Shown: positions 1 to 8,694 of the stretch, one piece after another
Numbering within the stretch: the first letter of the stretch is position 1
How the letters are laid out: every line of letters begins with the position of its first letter
From: CAZPAV01 sp964584755
GTDB taxonomy: Bacteria; Actinomycetota; Acidimicrobiia; Spongiisociales; UBA5794
Length of the DNA stretch: 63,752 bases
Direction: 5' to 3'
Assembly: GCA_964584755.1 (NCBI GenBank)
Contig: CAZPAV010000010.1
Coordinates: forward strand, 1 to 63,752
The notes under the pieces: model-generated
Database searches by the model: none
The model's input: only the letters and a program-made list of their open reading frames with translations
Told to the model about the DNA's origin: nothing
Made by a program: the position numbers and the translations under genes

Positions 1-204
1 GCCTCGAGCGGCTGGTGCTCGGCCGCGCGCTCGAGGGTAGTCGCGGCGCAGGGGGCGCGCGGGCCGTCGGGTCGCGCGGAGGGCCACCGCCTGATGGCGG
101 AGGGCCTACTCGAGCGCCGCGAGGACCGACTCGTCGTCCGCGACCCGCTCCTCACCGACGTCGTGTCCCGAGCCGTCCTCTCAGTGTGCTCCGGCGACTG
201 CTAA
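1..204 (+). CDS. hemW: C-terminal end of HemW-like radical SAM protein (5' truncated)
   Basis: The frame is open from the left edge to a TAA at 202-204, with no internal stop. The last stretch, LMAEGLLERREDRLVV followed by a short helix, resembles the winged-helix-like C-terminus of HemW, a heme chaperone related to coproporphyrinogen oxidase. hemW commonly lies directly upstream of hrcA in actinobacteria, and hrcA starts 10 bases after this stop. The catalytic part is outside the window, so the call rests on a weak tail match plus gene order. Confidence 0.5.
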   Translation, partial: ASSGWCSAARSRVVAAQGARGPSGRAEGHRLMAEGLLERREDRLVVRDPLLTDVVSRAVLSVCSGDC

Positions 205-214
205 CTTCCGAACC

Positions 215-1216
215 ATGCTGGACGACCGCAGATCGAAGGTCCTCCAGGCGTTGATCGAGGAGTACATCCGGACCGGGGAGCCGGTGAGCTCCCGGGCGGT
301 CCTGGAGCGCAGTGGCCTCGACGTCTCGAGCGCCACGATCCGGAACGACCTCGCTCGACTGGAGTCGTACGGCTTCGTGAGACAACCGCATCCGTCGGCG
401 GGGCGGATCCCGACCCAGCAGGGGTATCGCTACTACGTCGACCACTGCACCCCGGCCCGGCTGCGCTCGGCCACCCGGGCCCGGATCGCCGCGTTCTTCT
501 CCGACATGCACCAGGAGTTGAGCCGGCTCCTCAAGGAGACCTCGGGACTCCTCGCCGACCTTACCCACTACCCGGCGGTGGTCGTGGGACCCGGCTTCGA
601 GCAGGACACCATCCACGCCGTGCACCTGGTGCGGATCCGGGGCTCGGCGGTGCTCCTCGTCACCGTCGCCGAGTCGGGGCGGGTCACCCAGCAGGTCGTC
701 GACCTCGGCTTCGAGCCGACCCCGTCGCAGCTCGAGGCGGCCGAACGGATCATCGAGTCCGCCTACGCCGGGAAGCAGCTCGCCGAGACCCACGAGGAGG
801 AGGGTCTCCGCGTCGAGGAGCTCCCCGACGTGGTTCGTCGCATCGTGGCGCCGGTCCACGCCCGGCTGCAGGTCGGTGAGGCACGTCCCGGCGAGATCTT
901 CGTGGGTGGGACGAGCATGATGGCCGGCCTGTGGCAGGACCTCGCCGTGGTCCACCATCTCCTCGGGCTCATCGAACGGGAGGCCGCGGTGCTCGAGATG
1001 CTCGGTGGGGTCGAGGACGGCCCGACCGTCCGCTTCGGATCGGAGCTCGGGGACGACGTCGACATGGCGGTGGTGGCGGCGTCGTTCGACGCCGGCGGGA
1101 AGGGCACCGGCCGGGTGGGGGTGATCGGACCGACCCGGATGAACTACCGCCGCACCATGCGCGTCGTCGAGGAGGTCGGTGAGGGGCTCGAGGGGCGTCT
1201 CGGAGCCGACACATGA
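215..1216 (+). CDS. hrcA: Heat-inducible transcription repressor HrcA
   Basis: 333 residues, the usual HrcA length. HrcA represses class I heat-shock genes by binding CIRCE operators and depends on GroEL. The N-terminal winged helix is clear: RSKVLQALIEEYIRTGEPV, then the recognition segment SSATIRNDLARLE and the wing motif HPSAGRIPT at about residues 60-70. The rest is the GAF-like dimerisation and effector region. The ATG start lies 10 bases after the hemW-like stop, and the stop overlaps the dnaJ start (ATGA), indicating translational coupling. I did not find a CIRCE element (TTAGCACTC-N9-GAGTGCTAA) in the visible upstream DNA, so its targets are elsewhere or the operon promoter is outside the window. 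Confidence 0.97.
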   Translation: MLDDRRSKVLQALIEEYIRTGEPVSSRAVLERSGLDVSSATIRNDLARLESYGFVRQPHPSAGRIPTQQGYRYYVDHCTPARLRSATRARIAAFFSDMHQELSRLLKETSGLLADLTHYPAVVVGPGFEQDTIHAVHLVRIRGSAVLLVTVAESGRVTQQVVDLGFEPTPSQLEAAERIIESAYAGKQLAETHEEEGLRVEELPDVVRRIVAPVHARLQVGEARPGEIFVGGTSMMAGLWQDLAVVHHLLGLIEREAAVLEMLGGVEDGPTVRFGSELGDDVDMAVVAASFDAGGKGTGRVGVIGPTRMNYRRTMRVVEEVGEGLEGRLGADT

Positions 1217-2307
1217 GGGACTACTACCAGGTGCTCGGCGTCCCGCGCGACGCGTCCGCCGAGGACATCAAGAAGCGATTCCGTCAACTCGCCCGGGAGA
1301 CCCACCCCGACGCCAACCCCGACGACCCCACCGCCGAGGAGCGGTTCCGGGAGATCGCCGAGGCGTACGAGGTGCTCTCCGACCCGGAGCGACGCGCCCG
1401 GTACGACCGGGGCGAGGTGTTCGCCTCGGGAGACCTGTTCTCCCAGTTCGGGGGCCTCGACGACATCCTGCAGCAGTTCTTCGGGTCCACCTTCGGGGGC
1501 TTCGACTTCGGGTTCGGGGGCGGCGGCCGGCGCCCCCGGCGCGGCAGCGACGTCACCGTCTCCCTGGAGCTCACCCTCGAGGAGGCCGCCTTCGGCGTGC
1601 GCCGCGAGGTGACCTTCCGTGCCCCGACCCGCTGCGAGCACTGCGGCGGCTCGGGGGCCGAACCCGGGACCGCGCCGGTCACCTGCGCCACCTGCCGGGG
1701 CCGAGGCCGGGTCCAGGTGGCCCGGAACACGCTCCTCGGCCAGATGATGACGGTGGCCGCCTGCGCCGCCTGCGGCGGGACGGGCCGGAGGATCGACACG
1801 CCCTGCTCGCGCTGTCGGGGCGAAGGGCGGGTCATGGGGGAGCGGAGCGTCTCGGTCGTCGTCCCGGAGGGGGTCGAGGACGGGACGCGCCTTCGTCTCA
1901 ACGGGCGGGGCGGGGCCGGTCCCGCCGGGAGTCCGCCCGGCGACGCGTACGTGGAGCTCCGCGTCCTCCCCGACGCGCGTTTCGAGCGGACCGGCGACGA
2001 TCTGCACCATCGGGTGACGATCGGCGTCGCCGAGGCCACCTTCGGCACCCGGGTCGAGGTGCCGCTCCTCGAGGGTGGCGCCGAGACGCTCGATCTCCCG
2101 CCAGGGACCCAGCCCGAGACCGTCGTCCGGATCCCCCGCCGCGGCGTGCCGCGGCTGCAACGCCGGGGCCGTGGCGACCTGCTCGTCCACGTCGGCGTCG
2201 AGATCCCCACCGACCTCGGGTCCGACGAGGAGGAGGCGCTGCGGCGGTTCGCCGAGCTTCGCGGCGAGCGTCCCGCCTCCCGTCGACGCGGGTTGTTCCG
2301 CCACTGA
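1213..2307 (+). CDS. dnaJ: Chaperone protein DnaJ (Hsp40)
   Basis: 364 residues. DnaJ stimulates the DnaK ATPase and delivers unfolded clients. The J domain occupies residues 1-70 with HPD at 31-33. A Gly/Phe-rich linker follows (about 75-110). The zinc-binding region runs from about 141 to 201 with four CxxC pairs (CEHC, CATC, CAAC, CSRC), then the two C-terminal beta domains. Its start overlaps the hrcA stop. The hrcA-dnaJ pairing without grpE/dnaK is the typical second, HrcA-linked DnaJ arrangement of actinobacteria. Confidence 0.98.
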   Translation: MRDYYQVLGVPRDASAEDIKKRFRQLARETHPDANPDDPTAEERFREIAEAYEVLSDPERRARYDRGEVFASGDLFSQFGGLDDILQQFFGSTFGGFDFGFGGGGRRPRRGSDVTVSLELTLEEAAFGVRREVTFRAPTRCEHCGGSGAEPGTAPVTCATCRGRGRVQVARNTLLGQMMTVAACAACGGTGRRIDTPCSRCRGEGRVMGERSVSVVVPEGVEDGTRLRLNGRGGAGPAGSPPGDAYVELRVLPDARFERTGDDLHHRVTIGVAEATFGTRVEVPLLEGGAETLDLPPGTQPETVVRIPRRGVPRLQRRGRGDLLVHVGVEIPTDLGSDEEEALRRFAELRGERPASRRRGLFRH

Positions 2308-2308
2308 C

Positions 2309-2995
2309 GTGGGTCACGTTCCCGCCGTCTACCTGCCCGGGCCGTGGCCGGCGGACGCCATCGGCGTCCCGGACCACGTCCGCCACCATCTCGGCACCGT
2401 CCTGCGCCTCCGGTCCGGCGCACCGGTCGCGTACACCGACGGCGCCGGGACCGTCGGGCGGGGACGATGGGTGGGCGGCACGGTTCGTCGGGGTGAGGAG
2501 CGACGCCTCGACCCACCGCGACCGGTGACGGTGGCGGTGGCTCCGCCGCGTTCGGCCCACCGCGCCCGCTTCCTGGTGGAGAAGCTCGCCGAGCTGGGGA
2601 CGACCCACCTCGTCTGGCTGGAGACGAGCCACGGACGGGGGAGGCCACCGAGGCCCGAGAAGGCACGTGCCTGGGCGGTCGGAGCTCTCGAGCAGAGCCG
2701 GGGGGCGTTCCTCATGGAGATCTCCGGACCGGCGGGGTGGGAGGACCTGGAGCGGCCCCTCTTCGTTGCCGATCCCACCGGGGGACCACCCGAGGTCGTG
2801 GTGGACGGGGGGCGGCCGGTGACGCTCGCCGTGGGTCCCGAGGGGGGACTCGCCCCCACGGAGGTACCCGGCGACGCCGTTCCCTTCCGTCTCGGGGAGC
2901 GCATCCTCCGGGTGGAGACGGCCGCCGTCGTGGCCGTCGCCCTGGTACGGTGCCGTGACGGCGCCGGATCGTTGACACCCGGTGCCGGAAAGTGA
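2309..2995 (+). CDS. rsmE: 16S rRNA m3U1498 methyltransferase RsmE
   Basis: 228 residues from a GTG one base after the dnaJ stop. RsmE methylates N3 of U1498 in 16S rRNA with SAM. The N-terminal PUA-like part begins VGHVPAVYLPGP. The C-terminal SPOUT knot carries the expected signatures GPEGGL (from residue 176) and LGERILRVETAAVVA. The frame also opens far upstream inside dnaJ, but only the part from 2309 is RsmE-like. It belongs to the hrcA-dnaJ-rsmE operon. Confidence 0.95.
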   Translation: MGHVPAVYLPGPWPADAIGVPDHVRHHLGTVLRLRSGAPVAYTDGAGTVGRGRWVGGTVRRGEERRLDPPRPVTVAVAPPRSAHRARFLVEKLAELGTTHLVWLETSHGRGRPPRPEKARAWAVGALEQSRGAFLMEISGPAGWEDLERPLFVADPTGGPPEVVVDGGRPVTLAVGPEGGLAPTEVPGDAVPFRLGERILRVETAAVVAVALVRCRDGAGSLTPGAGK

Positions 2996-3002
2996 CTACA
3001 CT
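2972..3002 (+). promoter_or_regulatory. Candidate sigma-70 promoter for the BldD-like regulator
   Basis: TTGACA at 2972-2977 and TACACT at 2997-3002 are separated by 19 bases, slightly longer than the ideal 17. The promoter lies over the 3' end of rsmE and would start transcription about 50 bases before the regulator's start codon. Seen by eye only. Confidence 0.45.
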
Positions 3003-3057
3003 GTGCTACTGAGAGCGGTTGTGACTGCGCTCTCGGTGGCGGTTGGGGGAGGTCCTC

Positions 3058-3534
3058 GTGGTTGCGTACAACGAGCTCGTCGGGCGTCGCCTCCGTTCGA
3101 TTCGGCGGCAGCGCGGCCTGTCGCTGCAGGACGTGCAGCGACTCACGGGCGGCGAGTTCAAGGCGGCGGTGCTCGGAGCCTACGAGCGGGGAGAGCGGAG
3201 CCTCTCGGTGCCTCGGCTCCACCGGCTCGCCGCCTTCTACGAGGTGCCGGTCACCCAGATGCTGCCCCCCGAGCCGGGAAGCATGCCCTTCTCCGGCACG
3301 GCCACCGGAGGCGTGACCATCGACCTCAACCGCATCGAGAACCTCTCCGCGGAGGACGCCGTCATCTTCGAGCGCTTCCTGCGGGGGATCCAGATGCAGC
3401 GGCAGGACTTCAACGGGAAGGTCCTCACGGTGCGTCGGGACGACCTCAGACTCCTGTCGCTCCTGCTCGACTCGGCCCCCGAGCACCTCGAGGAGCGACT
3501 CGGAGAGCCGCGGGTCGCCCCGGAGAATCCCTGA
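3058..3534 (+). CDS. BldD-like helix-turn-helix regulator
   Basis: 158 residues. Residues 1-60 form a Xre/Cro-type HTH (LVGRRLRSIRRQRGLSLQDV and EFKAAVLGAYERGERSLSV). A second domain of about 80 residues follows, the layout of BldD, a developmental regulator whose C-terminal domain binds cyclic di-GMP in Streptomyces. The GTG at 3058 is chosen because GGGGGAGG ends 5 bases upstream; a TTG at 3043 would place that ribosome site inside the gene. A copy next to phoH and the rsmE operon is common in actinobacteria. Whether it binds c-di-GMP cannot be read from the sequence, but the window also encodes a GGDEF-EAL protein (43071-45689). Confidence 0.8.
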   Translation: MVAYNELVGRRLRSIRRQRGLSLQDVQRLTGGEFKAAVLGAYERGERSLSVPRLHRLAAFYEVPVTQMLPPEPGSMPFSGTATGGVTIDLNRIENLSAEDAVIFERFLRGIQMQRQDFNGKVLTVRRDDLRLLSLLLDSAPEHLEERLGEPRVAPENP

Positions 3535-3574
3535 GCGCGCCGGGGGGCGCGCTCGCCTCGGGAGCGGACGTCGA

Positions 3575-3580
3575 TATACT
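3575..3580 (+). promoter_or_regulatory. Candidate -10 element for the phoH operon
   Basis: TATACT lies 64 bases upstream of the phoH start, in the only non-coding DNA between it and the regulator gene. No convincing -35 hexamer sits 17 bases upstream. AT-rich hexamers are rare in this genome, which is the main support. Confidence 0.35.
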
Positions 3581-3643
3581 GCGGGCGCCCCCGATGCGGA
3601 CGTCCCACGCGTTCCCCGTTCCCTCGCACGAGGACCCCACCCC

Positions 3644-4627
3644 GTGACGAACCCCACCGCCACCGACACACGTCTGCGCGTGTCCAGCAACCACCTCATG
3701 GTCGAGCTGCTGGGCGAGCGCGACGCGTTCCTCCGCCAGGTGGAGCGAGCGTTCCCCGAGACGCGGATCGTCGCCCGGGGCAACGAGATCCGCATCGGCG
3801 GCGACGCCCGAGACGTCGAGCGGGCCCGGACCGTGCTCGAGGAGCTCCTCATCCTCGTGCAGGAGGGCCAGCGGCTCGACGAGGACCGGGTGGGACGCGT
3901 CATCGCCATGGTTCGCGACGAGGTGCCGCAGCCGTCGGGGGTGTTCACCGAGTCCATCGTCGTGGGACGGGGACGCCACGTCCGACCCAAGACCCTCGGT
4001 CAGAAGCGGTACGTCGACGCCCTCCGAGAGAACACCCTCGTCTTCGGCATCGGACCCGCCGGCACCGGGAAGACCTATCTGGCGATGGCCTGCGCCGTGG
4101 AGGCGCTCGTGGGCGGCTCGGTGCGCCGCATCGTCCTCAGCCGGCCGGCGGTGGAGGCAGGGGAGCGTCTCGGGTTCCTGCCCGGCGATCTCGCGGCGAA
4201 GGTCGACCCCTACCTGCGGCCCCTGTACGACGCGTTGTACGAGATGCTCGGCCCCGACCAGACCACCCACCTGCTCGAGCAGGGCACCATCGAGATCGCC
4301 CCCCTGGCGTACATGCGGGGGAGGACGTTGAACGACGCCTTCATCGTGCTCGACGAGGCCCAGAACACGACACCGGAGCAGATGAAGATGTTCCTCACCC
4401 GCCTCGGGTTCAACTCGAAGATGGTGGTGACCGGGGACGTCACCCAGGTCGACCTCGAGGCCGGCCGCGGGTCGGGCCTCCGCATCATCGGTGACGTCCT
4501 CGGCGACGTGCCCGGCATCGCCTTCGTCGAGCTCACCGGGGACGACGTGGTCCGGCACCGCATCGTCGCCGCGATCGTCGAGGCGTACCGCCGCTACGAG
4601 CTGCGCCGGCAGGAGGCGTCGACATGA
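3644..4627 (+). CDS. phoH: PhoH-like ATPase
   Basis: 327 residues. PhoH family P-loop ATPases are cytoplasmic and linked to RNA metabolism, often next to ybeY as here. A KH-like N-terminal region (residues 10-80) precedes the ATPase domain. The Walker A motif is GPAGTGKT at 137-144 and the Walker B motif is VLDEAQN around 237. The conserved NTTPEQMKMFLTR and VVTGD segments follow. It starts at GTG with a weak ribosome site, and its stop overlaps the start of the next gene (ATGA). Confidence 0.96.
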   Translation: MTNPTATDTRLRVSSNHLMVELLGERDAFLRQVERAFPETRIVARGNEIRIGGDARDVERARTVLEELLILVQEGQRLDEDRVGRVIAMVRDEVPQPSGVFTESIVVGRGRHVRPKTLGQKRYVDALRENTLVFGIGPAGTGKTYLAMACAVEALVGGSVRRIVLSRPAVEAGERLGFLPGDLAAKVDPYLRPLYDALYEMLGPDQTTHLLEQGTIEIAPLAYMRGRTLNDAFIVLDEAQNTTPEQMKMFLTRLGFNSKMVVTGDVTQVDLEAGRGSGLRIIGDVLGDVPGIAFVELTGDDVVRHRIVAAIVEAYRRYELRRQEAST

Positions 4628-7026
4628 CCCCCGCCACCCGCCGCGCCGCGGCGCTCAACGCCGTCATCCTCGTCGCCACGGTGGTGCTCGTGGCGCTCGT
4701 CCTCGTCGTGGGCCGCAAGGTCCCCGAGCCCGTGGACACCACCCTCGTCGTCGGAGAGCCCGCCCCGCAGACCTTCGTGGCGAACCGGTCCACCGCTCCC
4801 ATCGAGGACGTCGCCGCCACCGAGCAGGACCGGGAGAAGGCTCGTCTCGCCGTGCCCACCCAGTACAAGATCGACAACACCGCGACCGTCGCCGCCCGGG
4901 CCGAGGTGAATCGCTTCTTCGAGACCTTGCGGGGAGGCGCGTTCGCGGAGCCCCCGCCGCAACCCGCCACGACCACCACCACGACGACGGAGCCGCCGAC
5001 GACGAGCTCGAGCACGACGACGGCCGAGGCATCCGGTTCGACGAGCTCGACGACCACCACGACGACGGAGCCGCCGACGACCACCACCACGACCATCCCC
5101 CGCAAGAGCCTCGACGAGCAGGTCGCCCAGCTCCAGGCGGCGTACCCGATCCTCAACCTCGAGACGGTCAAGGCGTTCGTGACGCTCTACAACAACGACC
5201 TCGATCGGGTGGCCGCCGGGGAGCAGGCCGTCTTCCCCGAGATCGAGCGAGAGGCCGACACGCTCATCCTCCAGGAGGAGGAGCGGGGCATCCGCCAGGA
5301 GGACCTCGTCGACGCCCAGAACAAGTACCTCAACCCGGTGAGCCGGCCCCCGATCTTCATCTCCGGGCTCCCCGACGACGAGCAGGCCCTGGCCCGGGAC
5401 GCCATCGCCAAGCTCGTCGCCAGCAACCTGCGGCCGAACATGGTCATCGATCAGGACGCCTGGGATCGGAAGAAGGAGGAGGCCGCGGCGGCGGTCACGC
5501 CCCGCACCGTCGTCTACCGGGCGGGAGACACGATCGTCAACGAGGGGGAGCCGCTCACCGCCATCCAGATCCAGGCGATCGACCAGCTCGGCCTCTTCAA
5601 ACCCGACGTCAAGATCACCCCGTTGCCGGCGATGGCGCTGCTCGGGGCCATCGTCGTGCTCCTCGCCGCCTTCTTCCTCTGGAGGATCGCGCCCGGCCAG
5701 TGGTCCCGGCCCCGCCACTTCGCGCTCCTGGGGATCATCCTCCTCCTCGCCGCGGTCGTCTCCCGCATCCCCGAGTTCTTCCTCCGTGGCGATCCGGAGC
5801 TCGGCTACGTCATGCCGGCGGTGGCGATCGGCTTCATCGCCGCCATCCTGTTCGACCCGCGGACCGCCGTCCTCCTCGCCATCCCCACCGCCGGCTTCAC
5901 CGCCATCTCGCTGGCGTCGGCGACGGTGGGTGCCGGCGCCGAGCCGCGCACGGTCGCTTTCACCGTGTTCGCCGCGGTGGCCACGGTCGTCCCGGTGGGG
6001 TTCGTCTCGAGCGTCTCGTCCCGGCGTCAGCTTCGGCTGGCGGTGATGGGATCGGCGGTGGCGATGCTGCCGGTGGCGTTCGCCCTCGAGTGGCTGTTCG
6101 GGGAGTACCGCCTGGCGGTACTCGCCGGAGCCTGGGCCTCGATCGGCGCCCTCGTCGCGGGGTTCCTCGGACAGGGGCTCGTCTCCTTCCTCGAGAACGC
6201 GTTCGGGATCACGACGACGCTCAACCTGCTCGACCTGCTCGATCGCAACCACCCGGCGTTGCGGCTGCTCGAGGAGCAGGCACCGGGGACGTTCAACCAC
6301 TCGATGCTCGTCGGTTCCCTCGCCGGCCGCGCCGCCCGGGCCATCGGCGCCGACCCGCTCCTCGCCCAGGCCGCGGCGTGGTACCACGACCTGGGGAAGA
6401 CGGAGAACCCGCAGTACTTCATCGAGAACCAGGTGGGGGTGTCGAATCCCCACGATCTCCTCCCCCCGGCCGAGTCGGCGCAGATCATCCGTCGCCACGT
6501 CACCGACGGACTCCGGCTCGCCCGGCGGTACCGGATCCCTCCCGAGGTGGCCGAGGGCATCCGCGAGCACCACGGCACGGGCCTCATGCGCTACTTCTAT
6601 CACAAGGCCCTCGACGAGGATCCCGCCGTCGACGCCGACCTCTTCCGGCACCACGGGGTCCGGCCCCGTCGCAAGGAGATGGCGATCCTCATGCTCGCCG
6701 ACGCCGCCGAGGGGGCGACACGGGCCTACGCCCAGCACGAGGACCCCACCGCCGAGGGACTTATGGACGTCGTCGACGCCGTCGTGCAGGAGAAGCTCGA
6801 CGACCGGCAGCTCGACGAGTCGCAGCTCACCTTCGGCGACCTCACCCGGATCAAGGAGGAGCTCGTGCGGGCCTTCATCGGGTACTACCACACCCGGGTT
6901 CCGTACCCCGGGTTCCCGGGGCCCACCGTGCCCCAGGGGCGGGCGGCGGCGCTGCCGGCAGGGGAGGACTCCCCGGACGGACCCGCCACCGAGGACGCGG
7001 GGGAGGAAGGAGACGACGACGTATAG
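4624..7026 (+). CDS. pgpH: 7TM-HD domain cyclic-dinucleotide phosphodiesterase (PgpH type)
   Basis: 800 residues. This membrane-anchored HD phosphodiesterase matches PgpH of Firmicutes, which degrades cyclic di-AMP. One N-terminal membrane helix (residues 8-28) leads into a long extracytoplasmic 7TMR-HDED domain. Seven membrane helices follow from about residue 335 to 530, then the cytoplasmic HD domain with FNHS (His559), HDLGK (588-592) and REHHGT. A Ser/Thr-rich low-complexity segment (about residues 115-160) is inserted in the extracellular domain. The charged, acidic tail is unstructured-looking. The gene is coupled to phoH and lies before ybeY, a common neighbourhood for this family. 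No diadenylate cyclase is in the window, so the substrate is inferred from the family. Confidence 0.9.
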   Translation: MTPATRRAAALNAVILVATVVLVALVLVVGRKVPEPVDTTLVVGEPAPQTFVANRSTAPIEDVAATEQDREKARLAVPTQYKIDNTATVAARAEVNRFFETLRGGAFAEPPPQPATTTTTTTEPPTTSSSTTTAEASGSTSSTTTTTTEPPTTTTTTIPRKSLDEQVAQLQAAYPILNLETVKAFVTLYNNDLDRVAAGEQAVFPEIEREADTLILQEEERGIRQEDLVDAQNKYLNPVSRPPIFISGLPDDEQALARDAIAKLVASNLRPNMVIDQDAWDRKKEEAAAAVTPRTVVYRAGDTIVNEGEPLTAIQIQAIDQLGLFKPDVKITPLPAMALLGAIVVLLAAFFLWRIAPGQWSRPRHFALLGIILLLAAVVSRIPEFFLRGDPELGYVMPAVAIGFIAAILFDPRTAVLLAIPTAGFTAISLASATVGAGAEPRTVAFTVFAAVATVVPVGFVSSVSSRRQLRLAVMGSAVAMLPVAFALEWLFGEYRLAVLAGAWASIGALVAGFLGQGLVSFLENAFGITTTLNLLDLLDRNHPALRLLEEQAPGTFNHSMLVGSLAGRAARAIGADPLLAQAAAWYHDLGKTENPQYFIENQVGVSNPHDLLPPAESAQIIRRHVTDGLRLARRYRIPPEVAEGIREHHGTGLMRYFYHKALDEDPAVDADLFRHHGVRPRRKEMAILMLADAAEGATRAYAQHEDPTAEGLMDVVDAVVQEKLDDRQLDESQLTFGDLTRIKEELVRAFIGYYHTRVPYPGFPGPTVPQGRAAALPAGEDSPDGPATEDAGEEGDDDV

Positions 7027-7072
7027 CCCGCGGGGGACCTCCCGGGGCCGTCGGCGGCACGACCGTGACACG

Positions 7073-7537
7073 ATGATGGACATCCTCCTCTCCGACGAAC
7101 AGGACGAACCCGTCCCCGGCGCCGAGTTGCTGAGGATCGCCGAGACGGTGCTGCGCTCCCAGGGTGCCCCGGAGACCACCGAGGTCGCCATCGCCCTCAT
7201 CGGGGAGGACGTCATCGCCGGGTACAACGAGCGCTTCCTCGACCGGAGCGGGCCCACCGACGTGCTCGCCTTCCCCGTTCTCGAGCTGGCGCCGGGATCC
7301 CCACCGCCGGCGCAGGGGGACGCACCGGTGGGGCTCGGCGACGTGTTCATCGCCCCGACCGTCGTCCGCCGCAACGCCGCGGCGCGTGGTGTCGCCTACG
7401 AGGACGAGCTCGCCCTCATGGTCGTGCACGGACTCCTGCACCTCCTCGGCTGGGATCACACCGCGGAGGAGGAGGCGAAGCGCATGGAGGCACTCGAGGG
7501 CGAGCTCCTCGCCCGCGTCGGGAGGGTTCGCCCATGA
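7073..7537 (+). CDS. ybeY: Endoribonuclease YbeY (16S rRNA maturation)
   Basis: 154 residues. YbeY is a zinc-dependent RNase acting in 16S rRNA 3'-end maturation and ribosome quality control. The metal-binding signature HGLLHLLGWDH is intact near residues 124-134, preceded by the conserved GDVFIAP block. Two adjacent ATGs (7073, 7076) are possible starts. The stop overlaps the next start (ATGA). Confidence 0.96.
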   Translation: MMDILLSDEQDEPVPGAELLRIAETVLRSQGAPETTEVAIALIGEDVIAGYNERFLDRSGPTDVLAFPVLELAPGSPPPAQGDAPVGLGDVFIAPTVVRRNAAARGVAYEDELALMVVHGLLHLLGWDHTAEEEAKRMEALEGELLARVGRVRP

Positions 7538-8694
7538 TCGGTACGGCGTTCGGCGCGGCGGCCGCCCTCCTCGTGGTGGCGGCGTTCCTGCGGGCGGCCG
7601 GCGCCTCCCTGGTGCGGACCCCGCGCGCCGACGCCCTGCACGACGCCGCCGAGGGGAACCGCCGGGCGCGGATCGTCGCCCGGCTCCTCGAGGAGCGGGC
7701 CCGGATCCAGCCGGCCCTCAACACCGTCCTCACCGGGCTCGTGGTCCTCGCCGTGGTCCCCGCCACCTGGGCACTGACCCGGACCCGCTCCGGCGGGACG
7801 TTGCTGGCGGCGCTCGTGGGCGAGGCGATCCTCCTCGTCCTCGTCTCGGACCTGCTCCCCCGCACCCTGGGCCGCCGCCGACCCCGGCGGCTGGCGTATC
7901 GGTTCGCCCGGCTCCTCTCGTGGGCCGTGGCCGTCGGCGACGCCGCCAACGACCTCGTCTCGGAGCTCGACGAGGAGCCCCCCGTGGACACGGCCGCCGA
8001 GGCGGAGGAACGGGAGCTCATCTCCTCGGTGCTCGAGTTCACCGACACCCTCGTGCGTGAGGTCATGGTGCCGCGGACCGACATGGTCACCCTTCCCGCC
8101 GACGCCTCCACGGACGAGGCGCTGGACGTCGTCATCGCCAGCGGCAAGTCCCGGATCCCGGTCGTCGGCGAGGGTCTCGACGACGTCGTCGGCGTCCTGT
8201 ACGCCCGCGATCTCCTCAAGCTGCACGACGACGACGCCCCGCCGGTGACGTGCGCGACGATCGGCCGCGACCCCTACTTCGTGCCCGAGACGAAGCGCAT
8301 CTCCGAGCTGCTGCGGGAGATGCAGGCGAACCGGGTGCACCTGGCGCTCGTCGTGGACGAGTTCGGCAGCACCGCGGGGCTCGTCACCATCGAGGACCTC
8401 ATCGAGGAGATCGTCGGGGAGATCGTCGACGAGTACGACCGGGAGGAGCCGATGATCGTGCCGCTCCCCAAGGGTGGGTTCCTCGTCGACGCCCGCCTCG
8501 ACGTCGCCCGTCTCGCCGAGCTCCTCGGGACCGAGCTTCCCGACGAGGACTGGGACACGGTGGGTGGTCTCGTCCTCGGCCTCGCCGGCCGCGTGCCCCG
8601 GGAGGGAGAGTCCTTCGAGTACGACGGCCTCACCTTCGTCGCCCACCGGGTGCAGGGGCGCCGGGTCGCCAAGGTCCGCGTGCTCCCGCGATGA
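7534..8694 (+). CDS. CNNM/CorC-type membrane protein with CBS pair
   Basis: 386 residues. Hydrophobic helices near residues 2-20, 65-80 and 88-105 form a reduced membrane domain (CNNM/DUF21 type). A CBS pair follows (REVMVPRTDMVTLPADAS, then VHLALVVDEFGSTAGLVT). The C-terminal CorC/HlyC transporter-associated domain ends with VQGRRVAKVRV. Family members are linked to magnesium and cobalt efflux, and older annotations call them hemolysins. The position between ybeY and era is classical. The membrane domain looks less regular than in full CNNM proteins, so transport activity is uncertain. Confidence 0.9.
   Translation: MIGTAFGAAAALLVVAAFLRAAGASLVRTPRADALHDAAEGNRRARIVARLLEERARIQPALNTVLTGLVVLAVVPATWALTRTRSGGTLLAALVGEAILLVLVSDLLPRTLGRRRPRRLAYRFARLLSWAVAVGDAANDLVSELDEEPPVDTAAEAEERELISSVLEFTDTLVREVMVPRTDMVTLPADASTDEALDVVIASGKSRIPVVGEGLDDVVGVLYARDLLKLHDDDAPPVTCATIGRDPYFVPETKRISELLREMQANRVHLALVVDEFGSTAGLVTIEDLIEEIVGEIVDEYDREEPMIVPLPKGGFLVDARLDVARLAELLGTELPDEDWDTVGGLVLGLAGRVPREGESFEYDGLTFVAHRVQGRRVAKVRVLPR

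Noticed and set aside
2900..3060. CIRCE element for HrcA
   Set aside because: No TTAGCACTC-N9-GAGTGCTAA or close variant was found near hrcA or elsewhere in the intergenic DNA examined.
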